Of a stretch of DNA of 33,560 nucleotides, positions 14,924 through 22,960 are shown one piece after another. Position 1 is the stretch's first letter. Each line of letters starts with the position of its first letter. Position numbers and translations under genes: made by a program. The notes under the pieces were generated by a model that saw nothing but the letters and a program-made list of their open reading frames with translations, had not been told where the DNA came from and made no database searches. Source of the DNA: an uncultured Bacilli bacterium (lineage in GTDB: Bacteria > Bacillota_I > Bacilli_A > RF39 > UBA660); contig CANQAS010000008.1 in NCBI GenBank assembly GCA_947589535.1, forward strand, positions 1 to 33,560, read 5' to 3'.

Positions 14924-17458
14924 ATGAAGCTTAAATTTAGAGCGGATCGTAAGGATGCAATAGCTTTTTTATGGGCTAGTTTATTACTTTTAATAGTTGT
15001 TTCAATGTGTGTTAGAAATTTTTATCACGCAGCAACAACTGGAATAGGCGGAAGTACAACTGAATTTCGTTGGTCGTTTAACTTTTTATTAGGACTTTTA
15101 CCGCCATATTTGGGATATACAATTCTTTTTTGGATTCTTGCAATGGTTCTTTTAATCGCAAGTGTATCATCTCACTTTTTCACTAGAGAAAAAGGTTTTG
15201 GATTTAAAGAAGGAAAAGATGAAAAAGGTTTTGGTAGATTTGCAAAAGAATATGAGTATCAAGAGTTTGAAAACGTAAAACCCGTTGAATTAACCAGTGA
15301 AAAGTCAGATGCAGCCGGATTTCCTCTTTGTTATGATAAAAAGAAGAATTTAGTATATGTTGATAATGGTGAGGCACATTCACTTGTTATAGGTGCTACT
15401 GGTTCAGGTAAAACTCAAATGGTTATTAACCCTCTTGTTAATATTTTATCAAAGAAGGGTGAATCAATGGTTATTACTGATCCTAAGGGTGAGATATATG
15501 AAAAAAATGGAGAGATGTTAAGAGCTTTAGGATATGATGTTATAGTTGTTAATTTCCGAGATCCACAAAATGGTAGTTGTTGGAACCCTTATACATTACC
15601 ATATAAGTATTATAAGGAAGGTAATCAAGATAAGGCAAACGAGCTTTTAAACGACATGGCGATTAACATTGCAATAGATGAAAAAGCTGATGATCCTTTC
15701 TGGACTAATTCAGCAGCGGATTATTTAACAGGTTTATCACTTGGAATGTTTGAAGATGCTCCAGAAGATGAAATTAGTATATCAACAGTTAACTTAATGG
15801 TAACTGTAGGTGAAGAAAAGATTGGTGCATCAACGTATGCAAAAGAATATTTTAAAACTAAAGATCCTGCATCGCCAGCGGCAATTAATGCATTAGGTAC
15901 TGTTAATGCTCCACAGGATACTAAAAACTCAGTATTATCAGTATTAAAACAAAAGATAAAAGTATTTGCTGTTACTCAAAATTTGGCAGAAATGTTATCG
16001 CGTAGTGACTTTGATATGGAAACGATTGGAGAGAGAAAAACAGCTGTATTTATGATAATTCAGGATGAAAAAACTACGTACCATGCTTTGGCAACAATAT
16101 TTGTAAAACAATGTTATGAATCTTTAATAGCAGTTGCACAAAGGCATGGTGGAAAGCTTCCTGTTAGAACAAACTTTTTACTTGATGAGTTTGCTAATAT
16201 GCCTAAATTTAAAGATATTACTACAATGATAACAGCAGCTCGTTCAAGACAGATAAGAATGACAATGATCATTCAGAACTTTGCTCAATTAAATGATGTT
16301 TATGGTAAAGAAGATGCTGAAACAATTCGTGGTAACTGTGGAAATATTTTGTATTTGCTTACTGGAGAGTTATCGGCTCTAGAAGAAATAAGTAAACTAT
16401 GTGGTGATAAGATTGTTAAAGTAGGTAAAGATAAGAGAGAAGAAACGAGACCATTAATCACTGTTACAGAACTTCAAAGGTTTACAAATAATGAAGTTTT
16501 AGTGTTAAAACATAGACTTCCTCCGCTAAGAACAAAATTTTTACCTTTCTGGGATACGGACTTTGGACATGGTAAAAATAACGCTTCAATAACACAAGCA
16601 ACATATACAACCCGTGAAAAGCGAGAAATTAAATTATTTGATATAAGAGAATTTGTTAAGAAGAAAAAGGATGAAAAAAGAAATGAATTATTTGGTGGAG
16701 TTGGAAACAATCCATTTGGTGGCGGAGCAACTCCAAATCCATTTGGAGGACCAAGTACACCAAATCCATTCGGAGGACCAAGTACACCAAATCCATTTGG
16801 TGCTCCATCATCTCAAGGAACAAATCCATTAGCTCCTTTTGGTGCTACTACACCAGGCGTTAATCCAGATCCTTTAGCAGCTTATGGAAGTACTCAAAAT
16901 AGTACACCAAATCCATCGCCTTTTAATCCTACGACTCTAGGCTCTTCTCCTTCATCGCCAGATGATTTAAATATTGATGAAATGATGAAGAAAATTGATG
17001 AGCGAATAGCTGAATTAGAAGCAGAAGAAAAAGCAGAAAAAGAAGCAGAAGAAAGAGAAAAACTTGCTTCTGAAGAAAAGACTGTTGAAGAAATTAAAAC
17101 CGAATTAAATAACGATGATGTTAAACCAGAAATTATGAATGATGATACTAATTCTATTTCATCAGCTAGTGCTATTGTTTCACCATCTAATATAGATTTT
17201 AAATCTTTTATGTCTACTAATAAGGAAGAAGTAAAAGAAGAAAAGAATGAAACATTTGGATTATTGGATGAAATGGTAGAAGATTTATCATTTGATGAAC
17301 CTATAAATAAAACATCGGTTCCCGAAATGTCAACTGAAAATAATGCAATTAAGGAAGCAGAGATTATTAAGCCTCCAGATGAAAAAATAGAAAGTTTGGA
17401 TTTTGATTTAGATAAGTCTAAGAATGATGATGACTTATTTGATGAATTCTTTGATTAA
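14924..17458 (+). CDS. VirD4/TraG-like T4SS coupling ATPase
   Basis: The start is the ATG at 14924 after TTAGGAGG. The 844-aa product has two N-terminal membrane helices (about 11-30 and 55-82). A TraG/VirD4 ATPase domain follows, with Walker A GATGSGKT (157-164), ITDPKGEIYE and Walker B LLDEFANMP (Asp421-Glu422). Coupling proteins bring substrate DNA-protein complexes or proteins to the channel. After the conserved domain (about residue 590) comes an unusual 250-residue tail. It has four NPFGG-type 9-residue repeats, a Pro/Asn/Ser-rich linker, a Glu/Lys coiled coil (EAEEKAEKEAEEREK) and a strongly acidic end. The tail may be a substrate-recruiting extension. No relaxase gene is nearby, so the cargo is unknown. 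Confidence 0.9.
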   Translation: MKLKFRADRKDAIAFLWASLLLLIVVSMCVRNFYHAATTGIGGSTTEFRWSFNFLLGLLPPYLGYTILFWILAMVLLIASVSSHFFTREKGFGFKEGKDEKGFGRFAKEYEYQEFENVKPVELTSEKSDAAGFPLCYDKKKNLVYVDNGEAHSLVIGATGSGKTQMVINPLVNILSKKGESMVITDPKGEIYEKNGEMLRALGYDVIVVNFRDPQNGSCWNPYTLPYKYYKEGNQDKANELLNDMAINIAIDEKADDPFWTNSAADYLTGLSLGMFEDAPEDEISISTVNLMVTVGEEKIGASTYAKEYFKTKDPASPAAINALGTVNAPQDTKNSVLSVLKQKIKVFAVTQNLAEMLSRSDFDMETIGERKTAVFMIIQDEKTTYHALATIFVKQCYESLIAVAQRHGGKLPVRTNFLLDEFANMPKFKDITTMITAARSRQIRMTMIIQNFAQLNDVYGKEDAETIRGNCGNILYLLTGELSALEEISKLCGDKIVKVGKDKREETRPLITVTELQRFTNNEVLVLKHRLPPLRTKFLPFWDTDFGHGKNNASITQATYTTREKREIKLFDIREFVKKKKDEKRNELFGGVGNNPFGGGATPNPFGGPSTPNPFGGPSTPNPFGAPSSQGTNPLAPFGATTPGVNPDPLAAYGSTQNSTPNPSPFNPTTLGSSPSSPDDLNIDEMMKKIDERIAELEAEEKAEKEAEEREKLASEEKTVEEIKTELNNDDVKPEIMNDDTNSISSASAIVSPSNIDFKSFMSTNKEEVKEEKNETFGLLDEMVEDLSFDEPINKTSVPEMSTENNAIKEAEIIKPPDEKIESLDFDLDKSKNDDDLFDEFFD
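16709..16816 (+). repeat. Four tandem 27-bp repeats in the coupling ATPase gene
   Basis: Units at 16709-16735, 16736-16762, 16763-16789 and 16790-16816 encode NPFGGGATP, NPFGGPSTP, NPFGGPSTP and NPFGAPSSQ. Units two and three differ by one silent base (ttt/ttc), which suggests recent duplication; the outer units have diverged. Confidence 0.85.
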
Positions 17459-17485
17459 AAAGCACTAGATAAAAGTGCTTTTTTT
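17457..17485 (+). terminator. Intrinsic terminator of the coupling ATPase gene
   Basis: AAAAGCACT, a 7-nt loop and AGTGCTTTT form a 10-bp stem ending in a run of seven T. Confidence 0.85.
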
Positions 17486-17510
17486 CCATATACTATATTA
17501 GGTGATATTG

Positions 17511-17780
17511 ATGGAAATAGAATTTGTTGATACCAATAGTAATGTACCCATCATTGATATTAGGTATCCTAGTGATTATGATAGTTATCATATTAGTAAT
17601 ACAATAAATGTAACTAGAATTAATTTATTAAAAAATCCAGATATGTATTTGACTAAAGATAGAGAATATTATTTGCTATGTGATAAAGGTACTGTTAGTA
17701 AATCTTGTGCCAAAATATTAAATGCTCTAGGATATAATTGTAAGAGTATTAAAGGTGGTATTGAAAGTATAAAGAATTAG
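17511..17780 (+). CDS. Rhodanese-like sulfurtransferase domain protein
   Basis: The start is the ATG at 17511 after GGTGAT; the track's GTG lies within that site. The 89-aa protein is a single rhodanese domain: VPIIDIRYPSDYDSYHI (about 12-28), the active-site loop LCDKGTVS with Cys57, and GYNCKSIKGGIESI. Such small rhodaneses carry a persulfide or act as sulfur-relay or redox proteins in the cytoplasm. It is monocistronic, lying between two terminators. Confidence 0.85.
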   Translation: MEIEFVDTNSNVPIIDIRYPSDYDSYHISNTINVTRINLLKNPDMYLTKDREYYLLCDKGTVSKSCAKILNALGYNCKSIKGGIESIKN

Positions 17781-17797
17781 GATAACTAATTCTTTTT
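17771..17797 (+). terminator. Intrinsic terminator of the rhodanese gene
   Basis: AAAGAATTAG-gataa-CTAATTCTTT forms a 10-bp stem, then TTTC. It includes the stop codon. Confidence 0.75.
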
Positions 17798-17846
17798 CTT
17801 AATTTCAATAAAAAATAATAAATATGAAAAAGTAGATTATAATACG

Positions 17847-17925
17847 TAAAAAAACGCTAATAAATTCATAACGGAATATTGCTTAGATTATATAATAATA
17901 AGTAAAAACTATGTTTTATCTTAAT
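17847..17925 (+). repeat. Imperfect dispersed direct repeat, copy 2
   Basis: This is the counterpart of the 88-164 repeat, with the same orientation and the same spacing to tatgtttta. It lies in the 17798-18012 gap, which otherwise contains only A/T-rich sequence and two TATAAT matches (17968-17973 and 17982-17987) that could be -10 elements for rmuC. Confidence 0.4.
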
Positions 17926-18012
17926 TAAAAATATTATGTAAAATAAAGAATATTTATATATGAATAATATAATTTATGTTGTATAATTGATGTATATAAT
18001 AAGGAGGTAAAA

Positions 18013-19083
18013 ATGGAATATATAATAATTGGTTTACTTGTTTTGCTTGTTATATTAGTTATTTTTTCAATATCAAAAAATATTAATGAAGGTAATATAA
18101 CAGAAAGACTTGGGAAGTTAGAAACTAATATAATTAAAGAACTTGGAGAATTTAAATCAGGAGTTAATAATAATTTGAATACTGATTTTGAAAAATTAAA
18201 TGATAGAATAGAAAGAAAACTTAATATGATAAATGATCATGTTAATGAAAGATTAGATGTCAATTTTGAGAAGACAAATAAAACATTTACATCGGTACTT
18301 GAAAGATTATCAAAAATAGATGAAGCTCAAAAGAAGATAGATAGTTTGTCTACGGATATTATTTCTTTACAATCTATATTAACGGATAAGAAAACAAGAG
18401 GTATATTTGGTGAAGTTAATTTAAAACATATTTTAGTAAGTGTATTTGGAGAAAACAATGATAGTATTTATAAACTTCAATATACTTTTGATACGGGAGT
18501 TATTGCTGACTCAGTTTTATTCGCTCCAGAACCTCTTGGAACGATAGTAATTGATTCAAAGTTTCCATTAGATAATTACAGGCTTATGATAGATAAAAAA
18601 GCTGGAATTGTAGAAAGACAAAACGCTGAAAAACAATTTAAAATAGATGTAAAAAAGCATATTGATGCAATTGCTAGTAAATATATTATAAAAGGCGTTA
18701 CAAGTGATCAGGCAATTATGTTTTTACCAGCAGAAGCAATTTTTGCTGAGCTTAATGCATATCATCCAGATATAATTGAATATGCCTATAAAAAAAGAGT
18801 ATGGATAGCATCTCCAACAACTTTAATGAGTACTTTAACAACGATTGAACTTGTTATTAAAAATTTAGAAAAAGATAAATACACAAGTGTAATTCATGAA
18901 GAATTAAATAAACTTGCAATAGATTTTAAAAGGTATAAAGAAAGATGGGATAAGTTATCTAGGAGTATTGATGCGGTAAGTAGAGATGCTAATGATATAC
19001 ATATTACTACTGATAAAATATCAAAAAGATTTGATTCTATAAACAACGTTGATATTAAATTATTAGATGATAAAAAAGACTAA
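18013..19083 (+). CDS. rmuC: RmuC family DNA recombination protein
   Basis: The 356-aa protein has an N-terminal membrane helix (about 2-20) and a coiled-coil region (about 30-120). The RmuC nuclease-like domain follows (about 125-320; KKTRGIFGEVNLKHIL, GTIVIDSKFPLDNY, MFLPAEAIFAEL, VWIASPTTLM). RmuC proteins are predicted nuclease-fold proteins that limit DNA inversions or rearrangements. The start follows a consensus AAGGAGG. It is the first clearly housekeeping gene after the T4SS block. Confidence 0.9.
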   Translation: MEYIIIGLLVLLVILVIFSISKNINEGNITERLGKLETNIIKELGEFKSGVNNNLNTDFEKLNDRIERKLNMINDHVNERLDVNFEKTNKTFTSVLERLSKIDEAQKKIDSLSTDIISLQSILTDKKTRGIFGEVNLKHILVSVFGENNDSIYKLQYTFDTGVIADSVLFAPEPLGTIVIDSKFPLDNYRLMIDKKAGIVERQNAEKQFKIDVKKHIDAIASKYIIKGVTSDQAIMFLPAEAIFAELNAYHPDIIEYAYKKRVWIASPTTLMSTLTTIELVIKNLEKDKYTSVIHEELNKLAIDFKRYKERWDKLSRSIDAVSRDANDIHITTDKISKRFDSINNVDIKLLDDKKD

Positions 19084-19099
19084 TTAATAGTCTTTTTTT
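19072..19099. terminator. Bidirectional terminator between rmuC and the RNHCP gene
   Basis: AAAAAAGACTA-attaa-TAGTCTTTTTT is an 11-bp stem with A- and T-runs on the two sides, so it can stop transcription from both convergent genes. Confidence 0.85.
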
Positions 19100-19374
19100 G
19101 ATATTTCTATAATTAAATTCATGTTATCATCATTTGCCATAATGTTTTTATGTTTTTCTTTACATTTATTACATTCATATATAATTTTATACGTATCTTT
19201 AAATTTTTCTATATCAATGGGTTTAAGTAACCCTTTACATTTATTTAATCTGTCACCAGGATTTATATCAACATGTTTTGAACATAGACAATAAGGACAA
19301 TGATCTCTTGCGGAATATTTTAATTTACTTACTTTTTTTCCGCAATTTTCACAAATGAATTCTTCATCAATCAT
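19084..19374 (-). CDS. RNHCP domain zinc-ribbon-like protein
   Basis: The protein carries FICENCGKKVS, then ARDHCPYCLCSKHVD, NPGDR, CKGLLKPI and YECNKCKEKH. These are the features of the RNHCP domain, a Cys-rich presumably metal-binding family of unknown function. I give the ATG at 19374 (96 aa), but the start is uncertain because no Shine-Dalgarno lies at normal distance. The promoter's predicted start point falls at 19398-19400, where a GTG (19398) or the track's TTG (19401) would give a nearly leaderless message. It is divergent from the 19471 gene. Confidence 0.8.
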   Translation of the reverse strand: MIDEEFICENCGKKVSKLKYSARDHCPYCLCSKHVDINPGDRLNKCKGLLKPIDIEKFKDTYKIIYECNKCKEKHKNIMANDDNMNLIIEISKKDY

Positions 19375-19405
19375 ATTAAACTTTTTCAAATTTATCACCA
19401 AATAA

Positions 19406-19434
19406 ATTATAGCATGTATTCAAAATATTGTCTA
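19406..19434 (-). promoter_or_regulatory. Promoter of the RNHCP gene
   Basis: On the minus strand TAGACA, a 17-nt spacer and a perfect TATAAT (19406-19411). The -35 element lies a few bases from the -10 of the divergent gene, so the two promoters are packed close together. Confidence 0.65.
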
Positions 19435-19438
19435 AATA

Positions 19439-19447
19439 TGATATAAT
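19439..19447 (+). promoter_or_regulatory. Extended -10 promoter of the scp operon
   Basis: TGATATAAT is an extended -10 element 23 nt upstream of the 19471 start codon, which follows AGGTGAT. Confidence 0.6.
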
Positions 19448-19470
19448 AATTAAAGAAAATAGGTGATTAA

Positions 19471-19932
19471 ATGATAATAAAAAATGAAATAAAGCTAGGT
19501 AATAACCATTATGCTATACACTCAAAAAATGAACCTGGTAGTTTATATTATGATAGATATTGTGAATATCAAATAATAGGAGATTATAAATTTATGATAT
19601 CTAAAACAGTCTGTGATGATATGGACAAAAATGATATAGATATATATGTATTAAAGATAAATGGTACAGATAAAATGTCTGGTGAAAACGGATATATGAT
19701 TAATTATTATGTAACTGATAACAGCGTTAGAGTAATTCATCGTGACATAAATGATGGGCACACCAATCAGAAAACATGCATACTTAGTGGTGATGATTAT
19801 TTCGAAGCAATAACTTATATAAATGATATGTTTGAACAATATTCTGATGATTTAAATTTAAGTGATAAAGCAATGAATTTTTATGAAGAAGTTATGTCTA
19901 AGGTTTCTTTGGTGAGAAAATATGCAGTATAA
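19471..19932 (+). CDS. Unknown protein upstream of scpA
   Basis: I do not recognise this 153-aa protein. It is acidic, rich in Asp, Asn, Tyr and Ile, with no signal peptide or membrane helix. It appears beta-rich in the first 110 residues, with a C-terminal helical end (DKAMNFYEEVMSKVSLVRKYAV). It starts after AGGTGAT and overlaps scpA by 11 nt, so it is translated together with the condensin accessory genes. Nothing in the sequence shows a link to chromosome segregation other than this position. Confidence 0.6.
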   Translation: MIIKNEIKLGNNHYAIHSKNEPGSLYYDRYCEYQIIGDYKFMISKTVCDDMDKNDIDIYVLKINGTDKMSGENGYMINYYVTDNSVRVIHRDINDGHTNQKTCILSGDDYFEAITYINDMFEQYSDDLNLSDKAMNFYEEVMSKVSLVRKYAV

Positions 19933-20644
19933 GGTAACAATAGAAAATTTTGATGGTCCATTAGATCTTTTATTACACCTAATTAAAGAACAAGATATAG
20001 ATATATATGATATTAAAATAGAAGAAATAACTAAACAATACTTAGATTATATCCATGCAATGAAAGAACTTAATTTATCAATAGCAAGTGAATATTTAGT
20101 TATGGCATCTGAACTTATTGAAATTAAGTCAAAAATGCTTTTACCTAAAAGGCAAACTATAGATGAAGATGAATATGAGGAAGATCCAAGAGAAGTTTTA
20201 ATTGAAAGATTACTTGCTTACAAAAAATATAAAGAGATAACAAGTGAATTTAAGAATTTAGAATTAACTAGGAAATTAGTATTTACTAAAGAACCTGAAA
20301 ACTTAAGTTATTATGCTAAAGAAGAAGGTAATAAAGAAGAGCTTGGAATTAGTGATTTATTAGAAGCATTTAAATTGTTAATGCAAAAGAAAGAATTAGA
20401 TAAACCTCTAGCAACAAAAATAACAAAAAAAGAATTGTCAGTTTCAGAAAAAGTTGTTAAAATAAGAAGTATTTTAAGAGAAAAGAAAAAAGTTAACTTT
20501 GAAGAATTATTTGAAGTAGCAACTAAAGAAGAGGTTATAGTAAATTTTTTATCTATACTTGAAATGGTTAAGAAAAATGAAATTACGTTAGTTCAGGATA
20601 ATAATTTCAGCGGAATAGTTATTTCATTAAAAGAAGGTGAATAA
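19922..20644 (+). CDS. scpA: Segregation and condensation protein A
   Basis: The 240-aa protein opens with the typical ScpA N-terminus (YKVTIENFDGPLDLLLHLIKEQDIDIYDIKI) and continues with EYLVMASELIEIKSKMLLP. It ends in a winged-helix-like region (about 170-235). ScpA is the kleisin subunit that bridges SMC heads and binds ScpB in chromosome condensation. It lies between an overlapping unknown gene and scpB, the usual scpA-scpB order. Confidence 0.95.
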   Translation: MQYKVTIENFDGPLDLLLHLIKEQDIDIYDIKIEEITKQYLDYIHAMKELNLSIASEYLVMASELIEIKSKMLLPKRQTIDEDEYEEDPREVLIERLLAYKKYKEITSEFKNLELTRKLVFTKEPENLSYYAKEEGNKEELGISDLLEAFKLLMQKKELDKPLATKITKKELSVSEKVVKIRSILREKKKVNFEELFEVATKEEVIVNFLSILEMVKKNEITLVQDNNFSGIVISLKEGE

Positions 20645-20645
20645 A

Positions 20646-21209
20646 ATGAAATTAGGAGTTTTAGAGGGCTTACTTTTTGTAACTGGTGAAGATGGTCTTA
20701 CTTTAGAAGATATTGAAAAGTTACTTGAAGTTACAAAAGAAGAGGCAGAAAACCTAATAGAAGAGTATAAAGTATCTTTAAATGATCAAAAAAGAGGCTT
20801 AAGACTAGTTTATTTAGGTAATAAATATAAACTTACTACTAAAGAAGAACATAAAGAATATTATGAATTATTAGTAGATAAGGTAGTATCTAGTACATTG
20901 TCTCAATCAGCTTTAGAAACTCTTGCTATAATAGCTTATAATGAACCTATAACAGTAGGTCAAATAGATGAGATAAGAGGAGTGTCTTCAAGGGATATGA
21001 TAAGGAAACTGTTATTTAGAGGACTTATTGATTTAGCGGGAAAAAGTGATTTACCAGGTAAACCAATGCTTTATAAAACAACTGATAAGTTCTTAGATTA
21101 CTTTAATTTATCATCAATAAAGGATTTACCTAAAATAGAAGAACCTAAAGAGATGACTCATGAAGAAAAAGATCTATTTATCTCAAAATATAAAGAGGAG
21201 AACGATTAA
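20646..21209 (+). CDS. scpB: Segregation and condensation protein B
   Basis: The start is the ATG at 20646, 6 nt after AAGGTG and one base after the scpA stop; the track's GTG lies inside that site. The 187-aa protein has the two winged-helix domains of ScpB, with LGVLEGLLFVTGEDGLT at the front and LETLAIIAYNEPITVGQIDEIRGV in the middle. ScpB dimers bind the ScpA kleisin in the SMC complex. Confidence 0.95.
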   Translation: MKLGVLEGLLFVTGEDGLTLEDIEKLLEVTKEEAENLIEEYKVSLNDQKRGLRLVYLGNKYKLTTKEEHKEYYELLVDKVVSSTLSQSALETLAIIAYNEPITVGQIDEIRGVSSRDMIRKLLFRGLIDLAGKSDLPGKPMLYKTTDKFLDYFNLSSIKDLPKIEEPKEMTHEEKDLFISKYKEEND

Positions 21210-21210
21210 T

Positions 21211-22107
21211 ATGCCATATGGTAAAAACAAAAGATTTATAGCTTTTTTGTTGTCTACATTGATGACATTAGGACTTGGAACATCTTCAAAAAAAGATTTA
21301 TTAGATAAAGATATAGTACCATCATCTATAGAATTAGATTATTTTAAGAATATTGATGCCAAAATTATAGATTTAGATTATGAAAGTTTAGATGGGAATC
21401 TTGATTTGGAAGATATCGTTTATTTAGGATTTTGTTCAGAATTACTTCATGAATATCAACAAAGAATGTATTTAAGAGAGATAGACTTGAGACTATGTAC
21501 TGATGTTGATGACTTAACAAAAGGCCAATTACAATTTTTAGATAAATATTATGATTCCATCGATTATTATCTTTCTATTATTTCTAAATTAGGTAAATTA
21601 TTTGATAAACACTATGGCATGTTAGCTAGTTACATTGATAGTAACAAAAGTTTTTCATTTGAAAATGAAGATACATTGATATCAAAAACAAATTGTAATT
21701 TACCATCATATGGATTAGGTGATATGATTTTAACCAAACATGTTTTATTAGACTATAATTGGGTGGGTATAGATGTTGATTATAAAGATTTTAAACCATA
21801 TAGAAAATATAATTTTATTGATGAGGACGTTTCAATTAGATTAAAAGAAAATGAAAAAAATAATAATAATAATTTACCAGATGAATATGCATTATTACCA
21901 AATAATGTAGTTATTTGTGAAAACTTAGATTGTAGAAAATATGGGATGAATCAGTATCCATTAAAGAAGGTTAGTAAATCAAAGAGGAAAAAAACATTTA
22001 AACTAAATTATGTTGATAACAACATTGTAAATCAATATAAAAATCCAATGATTACTAATTATCCTTTAGGTGCCGCTAAAAAAAGAAGCGGTTATAGGGG
22101 TAAGTAA
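21211..22107 (+). CDS. Unknown exported or membrane-anchored protein
   Basis: The start is the ATG at 21211 after AGAGGAG; the track ORF begins inside scpB in another frame. The 298-aa protein has a basic N-terminus and a hydrophobic segment (FIAFLLSTLMTLGLGTSS, about 9-26), so it is probably exported or anchored. The rest is acidic and Tyr/Asp-rich. It contains a helical pair around 78-150, an Asn run, and a basic tail (KVSKSKRKKTFKLN..., ending KKRSGYRGK). I recognise no family. It lies between scpB and the slipin gene in one operon. Confidence 0.6.
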   Translation: MPYGKNKRFIAFLLSTLMTLGLGTSSKKDLLDKDIVPSSIELDYFKNIDAKIIDLDYESLDGNLDLEDIVYLGFCSELLHEYQQRMYLREIDLRLCTDVDDLTKGQLQFLDKYYDSIDYYLSIISKLGKLFDKHYGMLASYIDSNKSFSFENEDTLISKTNCNLPSYGLGDMILTKHVLLDYNWVGIDVDYKDFKPYRKYNFIDEDVSIRLKENEKNNNNNLPDEYALLPNNVVICENLDCRKYGMNQYPLKKVSKSKRKKTFKLNYVDNNIVNQYKNPMITNYPLGAAKKRSGYRGK

Positions 22108-22144
22108 TTATATATAAAATTAAAAGAGAGGAGAAAAAGATATT

Positions 22145-22927
22145 GTGATAATTTTATTAATAATAGTGATCGTAATTTTTTTATCATCAATAAGACAGAT
22201 TAACCAATATGAAAGGGGTATTAAATTTACTTTAGGTAAGTTTAGTAAAATAATGAATCCAGGGTGGAACATTGTTTTACCGATATTTCAAAGCTATAGA
22301 AAGGTAGATATAAGAACTAAGGCAGTAGATGTTCCAGAACAAGATACAATTACAAAAGATAACGTATCAGTTAGAATAAATGCAGTTATATATTACAAAG
22401 TGTTTGATGCATCTAAAGCGGTTTTAGAAGTAGAAAACTTTTATTTCGCAGTTGGTCAACTTGCACAGACTACAATGCGTAATGCAGTAGGGGCTGTATC
22501 ACTTGATGAATTATTAAGCGAAAGAGATAAAATATCTACAGAAATATGCAAGATAATTGATAAAGCAACTGATCCATGGGGAATCAAGGTAGAAGATGTT
22601 GAATTAAAAGACATTTCTTTACCAGAAGAAATGAAAAGAGTAATTGCTATTGCTGCGGAAGCTGAAAGAGAAAAAGCTGCAGTTATAACTAAAGCTCAAG
22701 GAGAAGTTGAAGCTTCAGAAAACTTAGCGAAAGCAGCAAGTTTAATGTCACAAACACCAGGTGCAATGCACTTAAGAACATTATCTACTTTAAGTGATAT
22801 TTCGGCAGATAAAGGTAATACCATTATATTTGCTTTACCGGTTGAAATATTAGAAAGCTTTAAAGGTAAGTCATTAGATTCAGAAAAAGTAGAAGAAATA
22901 ATTAATAAAATAACAAAAAAGAAATAG
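22145..22927 (+). CDS. SPFH/slipin (stomatin-like) membrane protein
   Basis: The 260-aa protein starts at GTG 22145 after GAGAGGAG. A membrane segment (about 1-15) is followed by the SPFH domain (QYERGIKFTLGKFSKIMNPGWNIVLP, then VPEQDTITKDNVSVRINAVIYYKV) and a helical region (AAEAEREKAAVITKAQGEVEASENL). This is the slipin/stomatin pattern. Such proteins form oligomers in membrane microdomains; the bacterial role is not settled. It is the last gene of the scp operon. No NfeD-like partner lies next to it. Confidence 0.9.
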   Translation: MIILLIIVIVIFLSSIRQINQYERGIKFTLGKFSKIMNPGWNIVLPIFQSYRKVDIRTKAVDVPEQDTITKDNVSVRINAVIYYKVFDASKAVLEVENFYFAVGQLAQTTMRNAVGAVSLDELLSERDKISTEICKIIDKATDPWGIKVEDVELKDISLPEEMKRVIAIAAEAEREKAAVITKAQGEVEASENLAKAASLMSQTPGAMHLRTLSTLSDISADKGNTIIFALPVEILESFKGKSLDSEKVEEIINKITKKK

Positions 22928-22960
22928 TTTAATTAAATACTATTTCTTTTTATTTTTTTT
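22916..22960. terminator. Bidirectional terminator after the slipin gene
   Basis: AAAAAGAAATAGT, a 10-nt loop and ACTATTTCTTTTT form a perfect 13-bp stem followed by ATTTTTTTTT. It serves the slipin gene and the convergent Nudix-fold gene. Confidence 0.85.

Noticed and set aside
16709-16816. CRISPR-like repeat array
   Set aside because: The repeats are contiguous with no spacers, in frame, and encode a Pro/Gly-rich tail.
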